A stretch of 64,000 bases of DNA from Pseudomonadota bacterium (GTDB taxonomy: Bacteria > Myxococcota > Myxococcia > Myxococcales > Myxococcaceae), in contig JAFAAN010000034.1 in the NCBI GenBank assembly GCA_023426545.1, positions 1 through 64,000 on the forward strand. Reading direction: 5' to 3'. Both the position numbers and the translations under genes were made by a program. This document shows, piece after piece, positions 8,833 through 17,296 of the stretch. Within the stretch, counting starts at the first letter, position 1, and each line of letters opens with the position of its first letter. The notes under the pieces were generated by a model. The model worked only from the letters and a program-made list of their open reading frames with translations. It did no database searches and was not told where the DNA came from.

Positions 8833-9744
8833 TCAGTGGGCGCTGGCGGCCTTGCGGCGCGTGCGCGTCCGGATGATGACCGCGACGAGGTTGAGGGCGA
8901 AGGTGAGCGCCAGCAGCACCAGCACCGTCGCGTAGAGCGGGCCACTGGCCTCCGTCACGTTGGGAGACTGCGTGGCCATCACGTACGTATGGTAGCCCAG
9001 GTGCATGAACTGGGAGTCGAGCTGCGTGGGCAGGTCCGGCAGGAAGTAGGCCGCGCCGGTGAAGAGGATGGGGGCCACCTCGCCCGCGCCCCGGGAGATG
9101 GCGAGCACCGCCCCGGTGAGGATGCCGGGCAGGGCGCCGGGCAGCACCACCCGCACCAGCGTCTGTGACTGGGTGGCGCCCAGGGCCAGGCTGGCGGTCC
9201 GCTGGTCCAGGGGGACCGCGCGCAGCGCCTCCTCGGTGGACACGATGACGACGGGCAGCGTCAGCACCGCCAGCGTCAGGGCGGCCCAGAGGATGCCGGG
9301 CTGGGCCCAGTGCATCTCCTCGTAGCCCAGCAGCCGGTCCAGGCCGCCGCCGACGAAGAGGATGAAGAAGCCGAGTCCGAACAGGCCGAAGACGATGGAC
9401 GGCACGCCCGCCAGGTTGACCACCGCCACGCGCACCCAGCGGGCGAAGCGCGAGCCTGGCGGCGCGTACTCGTGGAGGTAGACGGCGGTGAGCACCCCCA
9501 CCGGCATCACCGCCAGCGTCATCAGGAGCGTGAGCGCGGCGGTGCCGAAGATGGCGGGGAAGATGCCGCCGCCCATCATCCCGTCGCTGGGGGGCTTGGT
9601 GAGGAAGGCCCAGGACACGTGCCGGGCGCCGTTCCTGGCGACATCCAGGAGGATGAGGGCCAGCATGCCCACGATGATGAAGGCCGCGAGGGCCGTCAGC
9701 CCGGTGAGTGCCAGTCCGATTGCCCGGCGCGTGGTGTACTTCAC
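8833..9744 (-). CDS. pstA: Phosphate ABC transporter permease PstA
   Basis: A 303-residue inner-membrane permease with about six helices and the binding-protein-dependent transport signature region (EALRAVPLDQRTASLALGA, a cytoplasmic loop that contacts PstB). The start is a GTG at 9744 (KYTTRRAIGLAL follows) because it overlaps the pstC stop as GTGA; a longer reading adds a polar, non-conserved head. PstA and PstC form the channel for phosphate delivered by PstS. The family is clear from the first helix (AFIIVGMLALILLDV), from GGIFPAIFGTAALTL and from the pst gene order. Confidence 0.95.
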   Translation of the reverse strand: MKYTTRRAIGLALTGLTALAAFIIVGMLALILLDVARNGARHVSWAFLTKPPSDGMMGGGIFPAIFGTAALTLLMTLAVMPVGVLTAVYLHEYAPPGSRFARWVRVAVVNLAGVPSIVFGLFGLGFFILFVGGGLDRLLGYEEMHWAQPGILWAALTLAVLTLPVVIVSTEEALRAVPLDQRTASLALGATQSQTLVRVVLPGALPGILTGAVLAISRGAGEVAPILFTGAAYFLPDLPTQLDSQFMHLGYHTYVMATQSPNVTEASGPLYATVLVLLALTFALNLVAVIIRTRTRRKAASAH

Positions 9745-10739
9745 GAGGCGCTCCCGGTCAGCCGCCGGAGGACCTTCTTCGTCCACGCGGAGGCGACCAT
9801 GTTGAGGACGAAGGTGAACAGGAACAGCTCCACGCCGATGAAGAAGAGCAGCGAGTAGTGCGTGCTGCCCACCACCACCTCGCCCATCTCCGCCGCGATG
9901 GTGGCCGACATCGAGCGCGCCGAGTCACCGAGGTTCCAGGACACGAGGTCCGCGTTGCCCGACGCCATGAGGACGATCATCGTCTCGCCGATGGCGCGGC
10001 CGAAGCCCAGCACGCACGCGGCAAGGATGCCGGGGGCCGCCGCGGGCAGCACCACCTTCCATGCCGTCTCCCAGAGCGTGGCACCCAAAGCCAGCGACGC
10101 CTCGCGGTAGCTGCGGGGCACTGCGGTGAGCGCGTCCTCGGACACGGTGAAGATGACGGGGACGATGGCCAGCGCCAGCGCCAGGCCCGCCAGGGTGCCG
10201 TTGAGGGGCCGGTCCAGGTGGAAGAGGTCCTTCACCACCGGCGACAGCACCATCAGCGCGAAGAAGCCCAGCACCACGGAGGGGATGCCGGCCAGCAGCT
10301 CGATGACGGGCTTGAGCAGCTCGCGCAGCCGCCGCGGGGCGAACTCCGCGACGAACAGCGCGCCGAAGACACCCAGCGGGACAGACACCAGCATGGAGAC
10401 GAAGGTGATCTTCAGCGTGCCCACGAACAGCGGAATCATGCTGACCTTGGGCGTGTCCGACACAGGCTGCCACCGGAAGGGGTAGCGGCCTTCCTGTGCC
10501 AGGAACATCTTGGAGAGGCTGGCCGCGTGACGGGCCTCCGCGTCCATGAAGAGCGCCAGGGCCTCCTTGGCCACGAACACGATGATGAGGAGGAGCGCGG
10601 CGATGCCGGTGAACGCCATCAGCGTGATGAAGCCAGCAATGGCCTTCTCCCGCAGCTGACGCCGACGCGCGGCCGAAGACAGGCGCGGCGCGGCCACGGC
10701 TTGCGTGAGACCCTGCTCCATGGTCGCCTGTCTATCCAT
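9741..10739 (-). CDS. pstC: Phosphate ABC transporter permease PstC
   Basis: A 332-residue inner-membrane permease. After a polar N-terminal tail of about 30 residues come six or seven helices. Family motifs include PLGVFGALFVAEFAP, LLAGIPSVVLGFFAL and the EAA-type loop EDALTAVPRSYREASLALGA that docks on PstB. The periplasmic segment around YPFRWQPVSDTPKVSM is typical of PstC. The ATG at 10739 is used; an ATG six codons later (10721) is possible. It lies 43 bp after pstS and overlaps pstA by four bases. Confidence 0.95.
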   Translation of the reverse strand: MDRQATMEQGLTQAVAAPRLSSAARRRQLREKAIAGFITLMAFTGIAALLLIIVFVAKEALALFMDAEARHAASLSKMFLAQEGRYPFRWQPVSDTPKVSMIPLFVGTLKITFVSMLVSVPLGVFGALFVAEFAPRRLRELLKPVIELLAGIPSVVLGFFALMVLSPVVKDLFHLDRPLNGTLAGLALALAIVPVIFTVSEDALTAVPRSYREASLALGATLWETAWKVVLPAAAPGILAACVLGFGRAIGETMIVLMASGNADLVSWNLGDSARSMSATIAAEMGEVVVGSTHYSLLFFIGVELFLFTFVLNMVASAWTKKVLRRLTGSAS

Positions 10740-10782
10740 TGTGACTCAGGGCCTCTTGTGACATTCGTGTGACGCCACGCGG

Positions 10783-11604
10783 CTACTTCACGGGGAAGTA
10801 GCCGACCTGGGTGACGATGGCCTGGCCTTCGGGGGACAGCGCGAAGTCGATGAAGGCCTTGATGTCGCCCGTCGGCTCGGCGCGCAGGTAGAAGAAGAGG
10901 TCGCGCGCCAGCGGGTACTTGCCGCTCTTGATGTTGTCCGCGCTGGGGGCAATCTCCTCGCTGCCCTTCTTGACCTTCAGCTCCTTGACGCCCTCGGCGT
11001 AGGCGGCGCCGCCGTAGCCCAGGCTGTTCTTCTCCTTGGAGACGGCGTTCACCACCGCGGCGGTGCCGGGCAGCGTCTGGATGGCGGGCGCGAAGTCCTC
11101 GCCGGCGAGGACCATGTCCTTCACGAAGACGTAGGTGCCCGAGGAGTTCTCCCGGGAGTACGCGACGATGGGCGCGTCCGCGCCGCCCACCTGCTTCCAG
11201 TTGGAGACGTCACCCACGTAGATGCCGCGGAGCTGCTCGGTGGTGAGCGTGCCCACCGGGTTGCCCTGGTGGACGTAGAAGGTGACGCCGTCCTTGGCCA
11301 CCGCGCGATGAACCGGTGGCGCCTTGTAGCGCGCGCGCAGCTTGTCGGACTCGGCCTTCTTCATCTCCCGGCTGGACATGGCGATGTCCGTGGTGCCGTT
11401 CTGCAGGGCCGCCAGGCCCACGCCGGAGCCGCCGCCGGTGACCTGGACCTTGATGGAGGGGTTCTTCTTCATGAACGCCTCGGCCCAGCGCTGGCCGAGG
11501 ATGACCATGGTGTCAGAGCCCTTGATGGTGACGCTCCCCGCACGGGCGGCGGAGGGGAGGGCGACGAGGAGCACCGCGAGGAGGGGCTTGAGAAGCGATT
11601 TCAT
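10783..11604 (-). CDS. pstS: Periplasmic phosphate-binding protein PstS
   Basis: A 273-residue secreted binding protein. The start at 11604 gives a clean Sec signal peptide (MKSLLKPLLAVLLVALPSA, cleavage after ARA) leading into VTIKGSDTM, the conserved phosphate-binding start of the mature protein. Other ligand-site segments are GSGVGLAALQNGTTDIAMSS and YSRENSSGTYVF. No lipobox is seen, so it is probably soluble in the periplasm. First gene of the pst transport genes, 133 bp downstream of phoB on the same strand; a perfect 7-bp inverted repeat lies in that gap. Induction by phosphate limitation is expected for the family, but I could not find a clear Pho box. Confidence 0.96.
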   Translation of the reverse strand: MKSLLKPLLAVLLVALPSAARAGSVTIKGSDTMVILGQRWAEAFMKKNPSIKVQVTGGGSGVGLAALQNGTTDIAMSSREMKKAESDKLRARYKAPPVHRAVAKDGVTFYVHQGNPVGTLTTEQLRGIYVGDVSNWKQVGGADAPIVAYSRENSSGTYVFVKDMVLAGEDFAPAIQTLPGTAAVVNAVSKEKNSLGYGGAAYAEGVKELKVKKGSEEIAPSADNIKSGKYPLARDLFFYLRAEPTGDIKAFIDFALSPEGQAIVTQVGYFPVK

Positions 11605-11715
11605 GGAGGGACTTCTCCTGGCTGCGTGGAGCCGACCGCAATCTGGGCGCGGTGTCCGGCTTGCGCGAAGGTGGTGCGCTTGTACGTGACGCGGGTGTCC
11701 GTTTTGCGTCCGCCA

Positions 11716-11733
11716 CGTGACATCGCTGTCACG
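11716..11733. promoter_or_regulatory. Perfect inverted repeat CGTGACA-N4-TGTCACG upstream of pstS
   Basis: A 7-bp arm, 4-bp spacer palindrome lies in the 133-bp gap between the phoB stop and the pstS start. It could be a dimeric regulator site or a short hairpin ending phoB messages. It contains TGTCA, the core half of Pho boxes, but the usual 11-bp direct spacing is absent. Confidence 0.4.
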
Positions 11734-11737
11734 ACAC

Positions 11738-12427
11738 TCAGTTGGTGGCCGGGTCCAACATCCGGTAGCCAACGCCCCGGACCGTCTCCAGCAGCGAGCG
11801 CGCCGGTCCCAGCTTGTCGCGCAGGCGCATGACATGGGTATCGATGGTGCGGGTCTCCAGGGTCGAGGACAGGCCCCAGACCTCCTCGAGGAGCTGCTCG
11901 CGCGTCTGCACCCTGCCCAGGCGGATGAGCAGGTGTTCGAGCAGCCGGAACTCCAGGGCGGTGAGGGACACCTCCCGGTCTTCCACGAAGAAGCGGTGCG
12001 AGGCCACGTCCAGCCGCAGCGGCCCCAGCGACAGCGGCGCTGCGCTCCCGGCCGTGGACGCGCCCCGGCGGAGGATGGCCTTCAGGCGCAGCACCAGCTC
12101 CCGCACGCTGAAGGGCTTCACCACGTAGTCGTCCGCGCCCACCTCGAAGCCACGGATGCGGTCCGACTCCTCGCCCTTGGCGGTGAGCATGACGATGAGC
12201 ACCCCCCGGGACGGAGGGTTGGCGCGTAGCTGCCGGCACACGTCGATGCCGGACATGTCCGGCAGCATCAGGTCCAGCAGGACGAGGTCGGGGTTGTGCG
12301 CGCGCGCGGCCACCAGCGCGTCTTCGCCGGTGTGCGCCACGTGGGTGGTGAAGCCTGAGCCCCGCAGGTTGAAGTCAATGAGCTCCGCGAGGTCGTGTTC
12401 GTCGTCGACGATGAGGACATGAGGCAT
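11738..12427 (-). CDS. phoB: PhoB-type response regulator (OmpR family), pst-linked
   Basis: A 229-residue regulator. The receiver spans about 1-120 with acidic pocket VDDE, phosphoacceptor Asp52 in LLDLMLPD, Thr in MLTAKG, and Lys in VVKPFS. The winged-helix DNA-binding domain spans about 130-225 (LTALEFRLLEHLL, RVQTREQLLEEVWG, RTIDTHVMRLRDKLG, VRGVGYR). The ATG at 12427 begins MPHVLIVDDE directly. The location just upstream of pstSCAB-phoU on the same strand identifies it as the likely phosphate regulator. No kinase is adjacent. A second PhoB-like protein is encoded at 22323-23003, so the partner kinase of this one is unproven. Confidence 0.9.
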   Translation of the reverse strand: MPHVLIVDDEHDLAELIDFNLRGSGFTTHVAHTGEDALVAARAHNPDLVLLDLMLPDMSGIDVCRQLRANPPSRGVLIVMLTAKGEESDRIRGFEVGADDYVVKPFSVRELVLRLKAILRRGASTAGSAAPLSLGPLRLDVASHRFFVEDREVSLTALEFRLLEHLLIRLGRVQTREQLLEEVWGLSSTLETRTIDTHVMRLRDKLGPARSLLETVRGVGYRMLDPATN

Positions 12428-12576
12428 GGCGGGCCACCACTCTGCGCGTCGCCGGTTCCTCCCGTGTGACTCGTGTGCAACAACTTCGTCATTGCGGGAA
12501 GACGCCGGCCCCGGTGCGGGGAACCGTTTGCGCGTGAAGGTGCCGCCGGGCCGGAGTAGATCTTTTTCGTCCGTCC

Positions 12577-14229
12577 ATGACTCCCACTCCTCCACCCCCG
12601 CCCACACCCCCGCTGCCCTCGCTGACCCCTACTCCCGGGGAGCTGGCCCACGCGCAGCGGCGCGGCGGGCGCTCCGCGCTCGTGGGGCTGGGGCTGGTGG
12701 GGCTGGTGGCGCTGACGAGCCCGGTGCTGGGCTACGTGGAGGACGTTCGCAACGCGCGCGAGGAGCTGCTGAGCCGGTTGCTGAACCAGGCGCAGGTGCA
12801 GGCGGAGGCGCTGGGCGTCCACCTCGGGCTGCTGGAGGCGGAGCTCGCGCGCGTCGCGGGGCACCCCGCCCTGGTCCCCGAGGACGGCATCTCCCCGGCG
12901 GAGCTGGCCCTGCTGGAGAGCGCCTTCTACCACTCGTCCCTCTTCTCGGAGGGGGTGGCGCTGCTGACGCCTACCGGCGAGCGCGTCTGGAGCGACCCGC
13001 CGGACATGCCGCTGGGGCGTTCGCCGCTGACGCTGCGGCCCTGGTTCCAGCGGATGGTGGGCGGCCGGCAGCCGGAGGTGGACCTGCTGGAGGGGGAGGG
13101 TGGGCCCATCGTCGTCGCCGTCCCCATGTTCCAGGAGGGCCGCCTCAAGGGCGTGCTGCTCGGCGAGGTCCGCGCGGGCGCACTGCCCACGCGGCCCACC
13201 GCGCAGACGACGCTGGTCCTCATGGACGACCTGGGGCAGCTGTTGATGCCGGTGGGGCTGAACCTGGGGCCGGGGGACACCACGGGGCCGCTGCGGGCGC
13301 TGGCGGACATGCCCGGACCGCTGACGTTGGATGGCAAGCACCTGATGGGGGCGGCCTCCTGGGTGGGGAAGAGCGATCTGCTGCTCGCCGTCCTAGAGGA
13401 GGAGACGGCCACGGCCGGGCTGCGCACACGCTTCCTGTGGCAGCTGGCGTTCCACGTCGCGCTGCTCAGCAGCACGCTCCTCATCTTCATCCTGTTGCTG
13501 CGGCACTCGTTCCGCTCCCTGCTCGCGGCCGAGGAGCGGCTGCGCCGCCAGGAGACGATGGCCGCGCTAGGGGCGGCCGCCTCGCTCATCGCCCACGAGG
13601 TGAAGAACGCCCTCAACGGCATCCAGGCCGCGCTGTCCGTGCTGCGGCACACCGCGGCCGGCAGCGAGCTGCCCGTGCGCGCCCTGCGCTCGCAGGTGGA
13701 GCGCCTGGGGCACCTGGCGCGCTCGCTGCTGTCTTTCGGCGCCCCCCGGGCCGCGCTGCGCCGCCGCTGTGAGCTGCACCTGCTGGTGCAGGACGCGCTC
13801 CAGGCGGTGACGTTGCTGCCGGAGTCCGAGGCGGTGGCGCTGACGACGTCCCTGGAAGAGTCGCTGTGGATCCAGGGGGACGCGGCGCTGCTGGTGTCCG
13901 CCATCGACAACCTCCTGCGCAACGCGGTGGAGGCGGGCGCGGTGGCGCGCGACACCGGGCTCCAGCCGGCGCCCTGGGTGGACGTGCGTCTGGCGCGGGA
14001 CGACCACGAGGCGGTGCTCGTGGTGGAAGACAATGCGGGCGGCGTGGACCCTCGCCTGGAGCCGAGGCTGTGGGAGCCTTTCGCCACCGGGCGGGCGAAG
14101 GGGGTGGGGCTGGGGCTGCCCATGGCGCGCGCCTCCGTGGAGGCGCATGGAGGGAGCTTGACCTACGTCCGCAGTCCGCTGGGCAGCCGCTTCACGCTGC
14201 GGCTGCCGCTGGAGGTGGCGAAGTCATGA
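12577..14229 (+). CDS. Membrane sensor histidine kinase of an NtrB/DctB-like two-component pair
   Basis: A 550-residue kinase. A Pro/Thr-rich head is followed by helix 1 (about 34-55), a periplasmic sensor region to about 285 with a Cache-like look (VALLTPTGERVWSDPP, PWFQRMV), helix 2 (about 288-312) and a short linker. The HisKA domain has His340 in IAHEVKNALNG. The HATPase domain contains DNLLRNAVEAG, VEDNAGGVD and GVGLGLPMARASVEAHGG. The AHEVKN H-box and loose HATPase are typical of kinases that partner NtrC-type regulators. The stop overlaps the regulator's start (ATGA). The ligand is unknown; downstream genes suggest inorganic carbon or anion status (inference). Confidence 0.9.
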   Translation: MTPTPPPPPTPPLPSLTPTPGELAHAQRRGGRSALVGLGLVGLVALTSPVLGYVEDVRNAREELLSRLLNQAQVQAEALGVHLGLLEAELARVAGHPALVPEDGISPAELALLESAFYHSSLFSEGVALLTPTGERVWSDPPDMPLGRSPLTLRPWFQRMVGGRQPEVDLLEGEGGPIVVAVPMFQEGRLKGVLLGEVRAGALPTRPTAQTTLVLMDDLGQLLMPVGLNLGPGDTTGPLRALADMPGPLTLDGKHLMGAASWVGKSDLLLAVLEEETATAGLRTRFLWQLAFHVALLSSTLLIFILLLRHSFRSLLAAEERLRRQETMAALGAAASLIAHEVKNALNGIQAALSVLRHTAAGSELPVRALRSQVERLGHLARSLLSFGAPRAALRRRCELHLLVQDALQAVTLLPESEAVALTTSLEESLWIQGDAALLVSAIDNLLRNAVEAGAVARDTGLQPAPWVDVRLARDDHEAVLVVEDNAGGVDPRLEPRLWEPFATGRAKGVGLGLPMARASVEAHGGSLTYVRSPLGSRFTLRLPLEVAKS

Positions 14230-15569
14230 AAACCCATCTGTTGCTGGTGGATGACGACCGGACCTTCGCCTCGTTGGCGGCCTCGGTGCTGCGCCACGAG
14301 GGCTTCCGCGTCACCCTGGCGTACTCGCTCCACGAGGCGCGCGGGGCCATGGCCCGTGAGGCGCCGGACCTGGTGGTGTTGGACCGGCGCCTGCCGGACG
14401 GCGACGGCATCGACTTCCTGCCCGAACTGCGCACCCAACTGCCGGGTACGCCCGTGCTGATGGTGACCGCGCACGGCGACATCGCCAGCGCGGTGGAGGC
14501 CATCCAGGCGGGAGCGCGCGACTACCTGTCCAAGCCGGTGGAACTGGATGACCTGGTGCTGCGTGCCCGCCGCGCCGCCGCGGACTTCCGGCTCCAGGAG
14601 CGCCTGCGCCAGGCGGAGAGCGAGCTGGGCGGGCGGCGGCGCCTGTCGTGGCCCCACTCGCCGAAGATGCTCGCGGCGCTCCAGATGTTGGAGCGCATCG
14701 CCAAGGCGCCCCGCAGCACGGTGCTGCTGCTGGGCGAGACGGGCGTGGGCAAGGAAGTGGTCGCGCGCCACCTGCATGCCCTGCAGGGCGGGCAGGGCGC
14801 GTTCGTCCACGTCAACTGCGCCGCGCTGCCCGCGACCATGGTGGAGAGCGAGCTTTTCGGGCACGAGCGCGGCGCCTTCACCGACGCGCGCAACGCCCGC
14901 CGCGGCCTGGTGGAGGTGGCCGCCGGAGGCGTGCTCTTCCTGGACGAGGTGGGCGAGCTGCCGCTGGGGCTCCAGGCGAAGCTCCTCACCTTCCTGGACA
15001 AGGGGGCCTTCCGCCGGCTGGGAGGCACCGCCGAGCTGAGCAGCAGCGCGCGCGTGGTGACGGCCACCAACCGCGACCTGACACAGGAGGTGGCCCATGG
15101 CCGTTTCCGAGAGGACCTCTACTTCCGCCTGAGCGTCTTCAAGGTGGACATCCCACCGCTGCGCGAGCGTCGTGAGGACGTGCTGCCGCTGGCCCAGTCG
15201 CTGGTGGCGGAGCTGTGCGCGGAGCTGGGGCGCAGGCCGGTGGGCTTCTCCCAGGCCGCCCAGGACCGGCTGCAGCGCTATCCCTTCCCCGGCAACGTCC
15301 GCGAGCTGCGCAACGTCCTGGAGCGTGCCCTGGTGCTCGAGTCCGGCCCCGAGCTCGAGCTGCCCTCCCTGGAGCCCCAGGGCCGCAGCGGCCCGCCCGC
15401 GGCGGACCCGGAGGCCTTCGTCGTGGCCGGGCCACCCCGCACGCTCCAGGAAGTGGAGCGGCTCTATGTCCGCCACGTCCTCGCCCGCCTGGAGGGGCGG
15501 CGGATGGAGGCGGCCCGGGCGCTGGGGTTGTCCTATCCGACATTCCTCCGCCGGCTCGAGGAGGAGTAG
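14226..15569 (+). CDS. NtrC-family sigma-54-dependent response regulator
   Basis: A 447-residue enhancer-binding protein. The receiver (1-120) has VDDDR, phosphoacceptor Asp53 in VLDRRLPDGDG, and Lys in LSKPVEL. The AAA+ domain (about 145-375) has Walker A GETGVGKE, the sigma-54 contact loop GAFTDA (Asp replaces the usual Gly of GAFTGA), Walker B GGVLFLDEVGE, and R-finger region FREDLYFRL. The C-terminal Fis-type HTH is MEAARALGLSYPTFLRRL. It is translationally coupled to its kinase. A sigma-54 promoter lies 103 bp downstream, in front of the SulP operon, making that operon the obvious target. Confidence 0.93.
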   Translation: MKTHLLLVDDDRTFASLAASVLRHEGFRVTLAYSLHEARGAMAREAPDLVVLDRRLPDGDGIDFLPELRTQLPGTPVLMVTAHGDIASAVEAIQAGARDYLSKPVELDDLVLRARRAAADFRLQERLRQAESELGGRRRLSWPHSPKMLAALQMLERIAKAPRSTVLLLGETGVGKEVVARHLHALQGGQGAFVHVNCAALPATMVESELFGHERGAFTDARNARRGLVEVAAGGVLFLDEVGELPLGLQAKLLTFLDKGAFRRLGGTAELSSSARVVTATNRDLTQEVAHGRFREDLYFRLSVFKVDIPPLRERREDVLPLAQSLVAELCAELGRRPVGFSQAAQDRLQRYPFPGNVRELRNVLERALVLESGPELELPSLEPQGRSGPPAADPEAFVVAGPPRTLQEVERLYVRHVLARLEGRRMEAARALGLSYPTFLRRLEEE

Positions 15570-15572
15570 GCG

Positions 15573-15589
15573 CTTCAAGATTCTTCAAG
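15573..15589. promoter_or_regulatory. Candidate enhancer: direct repeat CTTCAAG-N3-CTTCAAG
   Basis: Two identical 7-mers one helical turn apart (10-bp period) lie about 100 bp upstream of the -24 element of the sigma-54 promoter, at the usual distance for an NtrC-type binding site. They begin 3 bases after the activator gene stops. No experiment supports it. Confidence 0.35.
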
Positions 15590-15671
15590 TCCCCCCACCG
15601 CGAGTTAAAATCGCTTTCATATTCCCACCCGCAACCCGCTCGCGGTCCCTCTGGGGAAGACGAAAGAGGGG

Positions 15672-15687
15672 CGGCACGGGACTTGCC
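15672..15687 (+). promoter_or_regulatory. Sigma-54 (-24/-12) promoter of the SulP-carbonic anhydrase operon
   Basis: CGGCACG-GGAC-TTGCC matches the sigma-54 consensus TGGCACG-N4-TTGC except for its first base. The invariant GG (15673-15674) and GC (15685-15686) are separated by exactly 10 bases as required. Transcription would start near 15698, about 50 bases before the SulP ATG. A sigma-54 activator gene ends just upstream. Confidence 0.75.
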
Positions 15688-15748
15688 GAAGGGCCTCCAC
15701 AGGTGAACCCGCGCGCGCCGCGTTCGCGGCGACTTCTGTGGAGGTGAG

Positions 15749-17296
15749 ATGTCGAAATCGAAGAGTCCCGAGGGCGCCGGCTCCCGGTGGAAGGTGCTGG
15801 CCACGGACCTGCCTGCATCCCTGGTGGTCTTCCTGGTCGCGCTGCCGCTGTGCATGGGGATTGCCTTGGCGTCCGGCGCGCCCATCGTCTCCGGCCTCAT
15901 CGCGGGGGTGATTGGCGGCATCGTGGTGGGCCTGTTCGGCGGCGTGCCGCTCCAGGTGAGCGGCCCCGCGGCGGGCCTCGCGGTGATGGTGTTCGGGTTC
16001 ATCCAGCAGATGGGGCTGGCCATGACGTGCGCGGCGGTGGCCGTCGCCGGCGTGGTGCAGATGATTCTCGGCGGCCTGCGGGTGGCGCGCGGCGCGCTGG
16101 CCATCTCTCCCGCGGTCATCCACGGGATGATGGCTGGCATCGGCATCCTCATCGTCCTGGGGCAGGTGCACATCATCCTGGGCGGCGCGCCGCAGTCGAG
16201 CGCGTGGCAGAACCTGAAGGAGCTGCCCGGGCAGATTGCGGGCCTGCACGGCGCCGCGACGCTGCTGGGCCTGCTGACCCTCGGGCTGATGGTGGCGTGG
16301 CAGTTCGTCCCCGGGAGGCTGAAGAAGGTGCCGGGCCCGCTGGTCGCCGTGGTGGGCGCCACCGCGGCGGCGTCCCTCCTGGGCGCGGACGTGGCACGCG
16401 TGGAGCTGCCGGAGAACATCTTCGCCAGCTTCCAGCCGCCCGCGCTCCCCAATGGTGACTGGGTGACGTTCGGCGCGGCGGTGCTGTCGCTGGCGCTGGT
16501 GGCGAGCGCGGAGTCGCTGCTGAGCGCGGTGGCCACGGACAAGATGCACACCGGCCCCCGGGCGAACCTGGACCGGGAGCTCTTCGGCCAGGGACTGGCG
16601 AACACGGTCTCTGGCCTGGTGGGGGGCCTGCCCATCACCGGCGTCATTGTGCGCAGCGCCACCAACATCACCGCTGGCGCGAAGACCCGTCTGTCGGGCA
16701 CGCTGCACGGCGTGTGGCTGCTGCTGTTCGCCACGCTGCTGGGCTCGGTCGCGGGGCTCGTCCCCCTCACGGTGCTGGCAGGTCTGCTCGTCTTCGTCGG
16801 AGCCAAACTGGTGAACGTCCACCACATTCGCGAGCTTCAGAAGCGCGGTGAGCTGGCCGTGTACCTGGTGACGGTGGCCGGGGTGGTGGGCGTCAACCTC
16901 CTGGCCGGCATCGGCATGGGCCTGGCGTTCGCGGTGCTGCGCCTGCTGTGGCACCTGGGCACCGTCGAGGTCGAGGTGCGGCAGCAGAAGGACGCGTCGT
17001 ATCGGGTTCGAGTCTCGGGCGCGCTGACGTTCGTCGGCGTGCCCAGGCTGTCCACCGCGCTCGCCCAGGTGCCCTCGGGCTCCCGGGTGGAGCTGGACCT
17101 GGCCGTGCAGACGCTGGACCACTCCGGGCACGAAGCCCTGGAGAGCTGGTGCGACACGCATCGCAAGACGGGCGGCTCGGTGTTCGCCGAGTCGCTCGAG
17201 GAAGTCTGGAGCCGTAAGGGAACGATCAATCCGAGCGCACCCGCGGTCGTTGACGCTCCCAGTCAAAACTCGCTTGTCTCCGGAGGTGCGCAGTGA
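15749..17296 (+). CDS. SulP-family anion transporter, probable bicarbonate carrier
   Basis: A 515-residue inner-membrane transporter with 10-12 helices. The SulP hallmarks are DLPASLVVFLVALPLCMGIALASGAP, written here only as its first part DLPASLVVFLVALPL, then GPAAGLAVMV, GGLPITGVIVRSATN and AGAKTRLSG. The C-terminal region (about 405-500) resembles a reduced STAS domain. SulP members carry sulfate, bicarbonate or dicarboxylates. The immediate partner is a carbonic anhydrase whose start overlaps this stop (GTGA), which favours bicarbonate (inference from context). GGAGGTGAG before the ATG is a good ribosome site. Expected to be sigma-54 dependent. Confidence 0.9.
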   Translation: MSKSKSPEGAGSRWKVLATDLPASLVVFLVALPLCMGIALASGAPIVSGLIAGVIGGIVVGLFGGVPLQVSGPAAGLAVMVFGFIQQMGLAMTCAAVAVAGVVQMILGGLRVARGALAISPAVIHGMMAGIGILIVLGQVHIILGGAPQSSAWQNLKELPGQIAGLHGAATLLGLLTLGLMVAWQFVPGRLKKVPGPLVAVVGATAAASLLGADVARVELPENIFASFQPPALPNGDWVTFGAAVLSLALVASAESLLSAVATDKMHTGPRANLDRELFGQGLANTVSGLVGGLPITGVIVRSATNITAGAKTRLSGTLHGVWLLLFATLLGSVAGLVPLTVLAGLLVFVGAKLVNVHHIRELQKRGELAVYLVTVAGVVGVNLLAGIGMGLAFAVLRLLWHLGTVEVEVRQQKDASYRVRVSGALTFVGVPRLSTALAQVPSGSRVELDLAVQTLDHSGHEALESWCDTHRKTGGSVFAESLEEVWSRKGTINPSAPAVVDAPSQNSLVSGGAQ

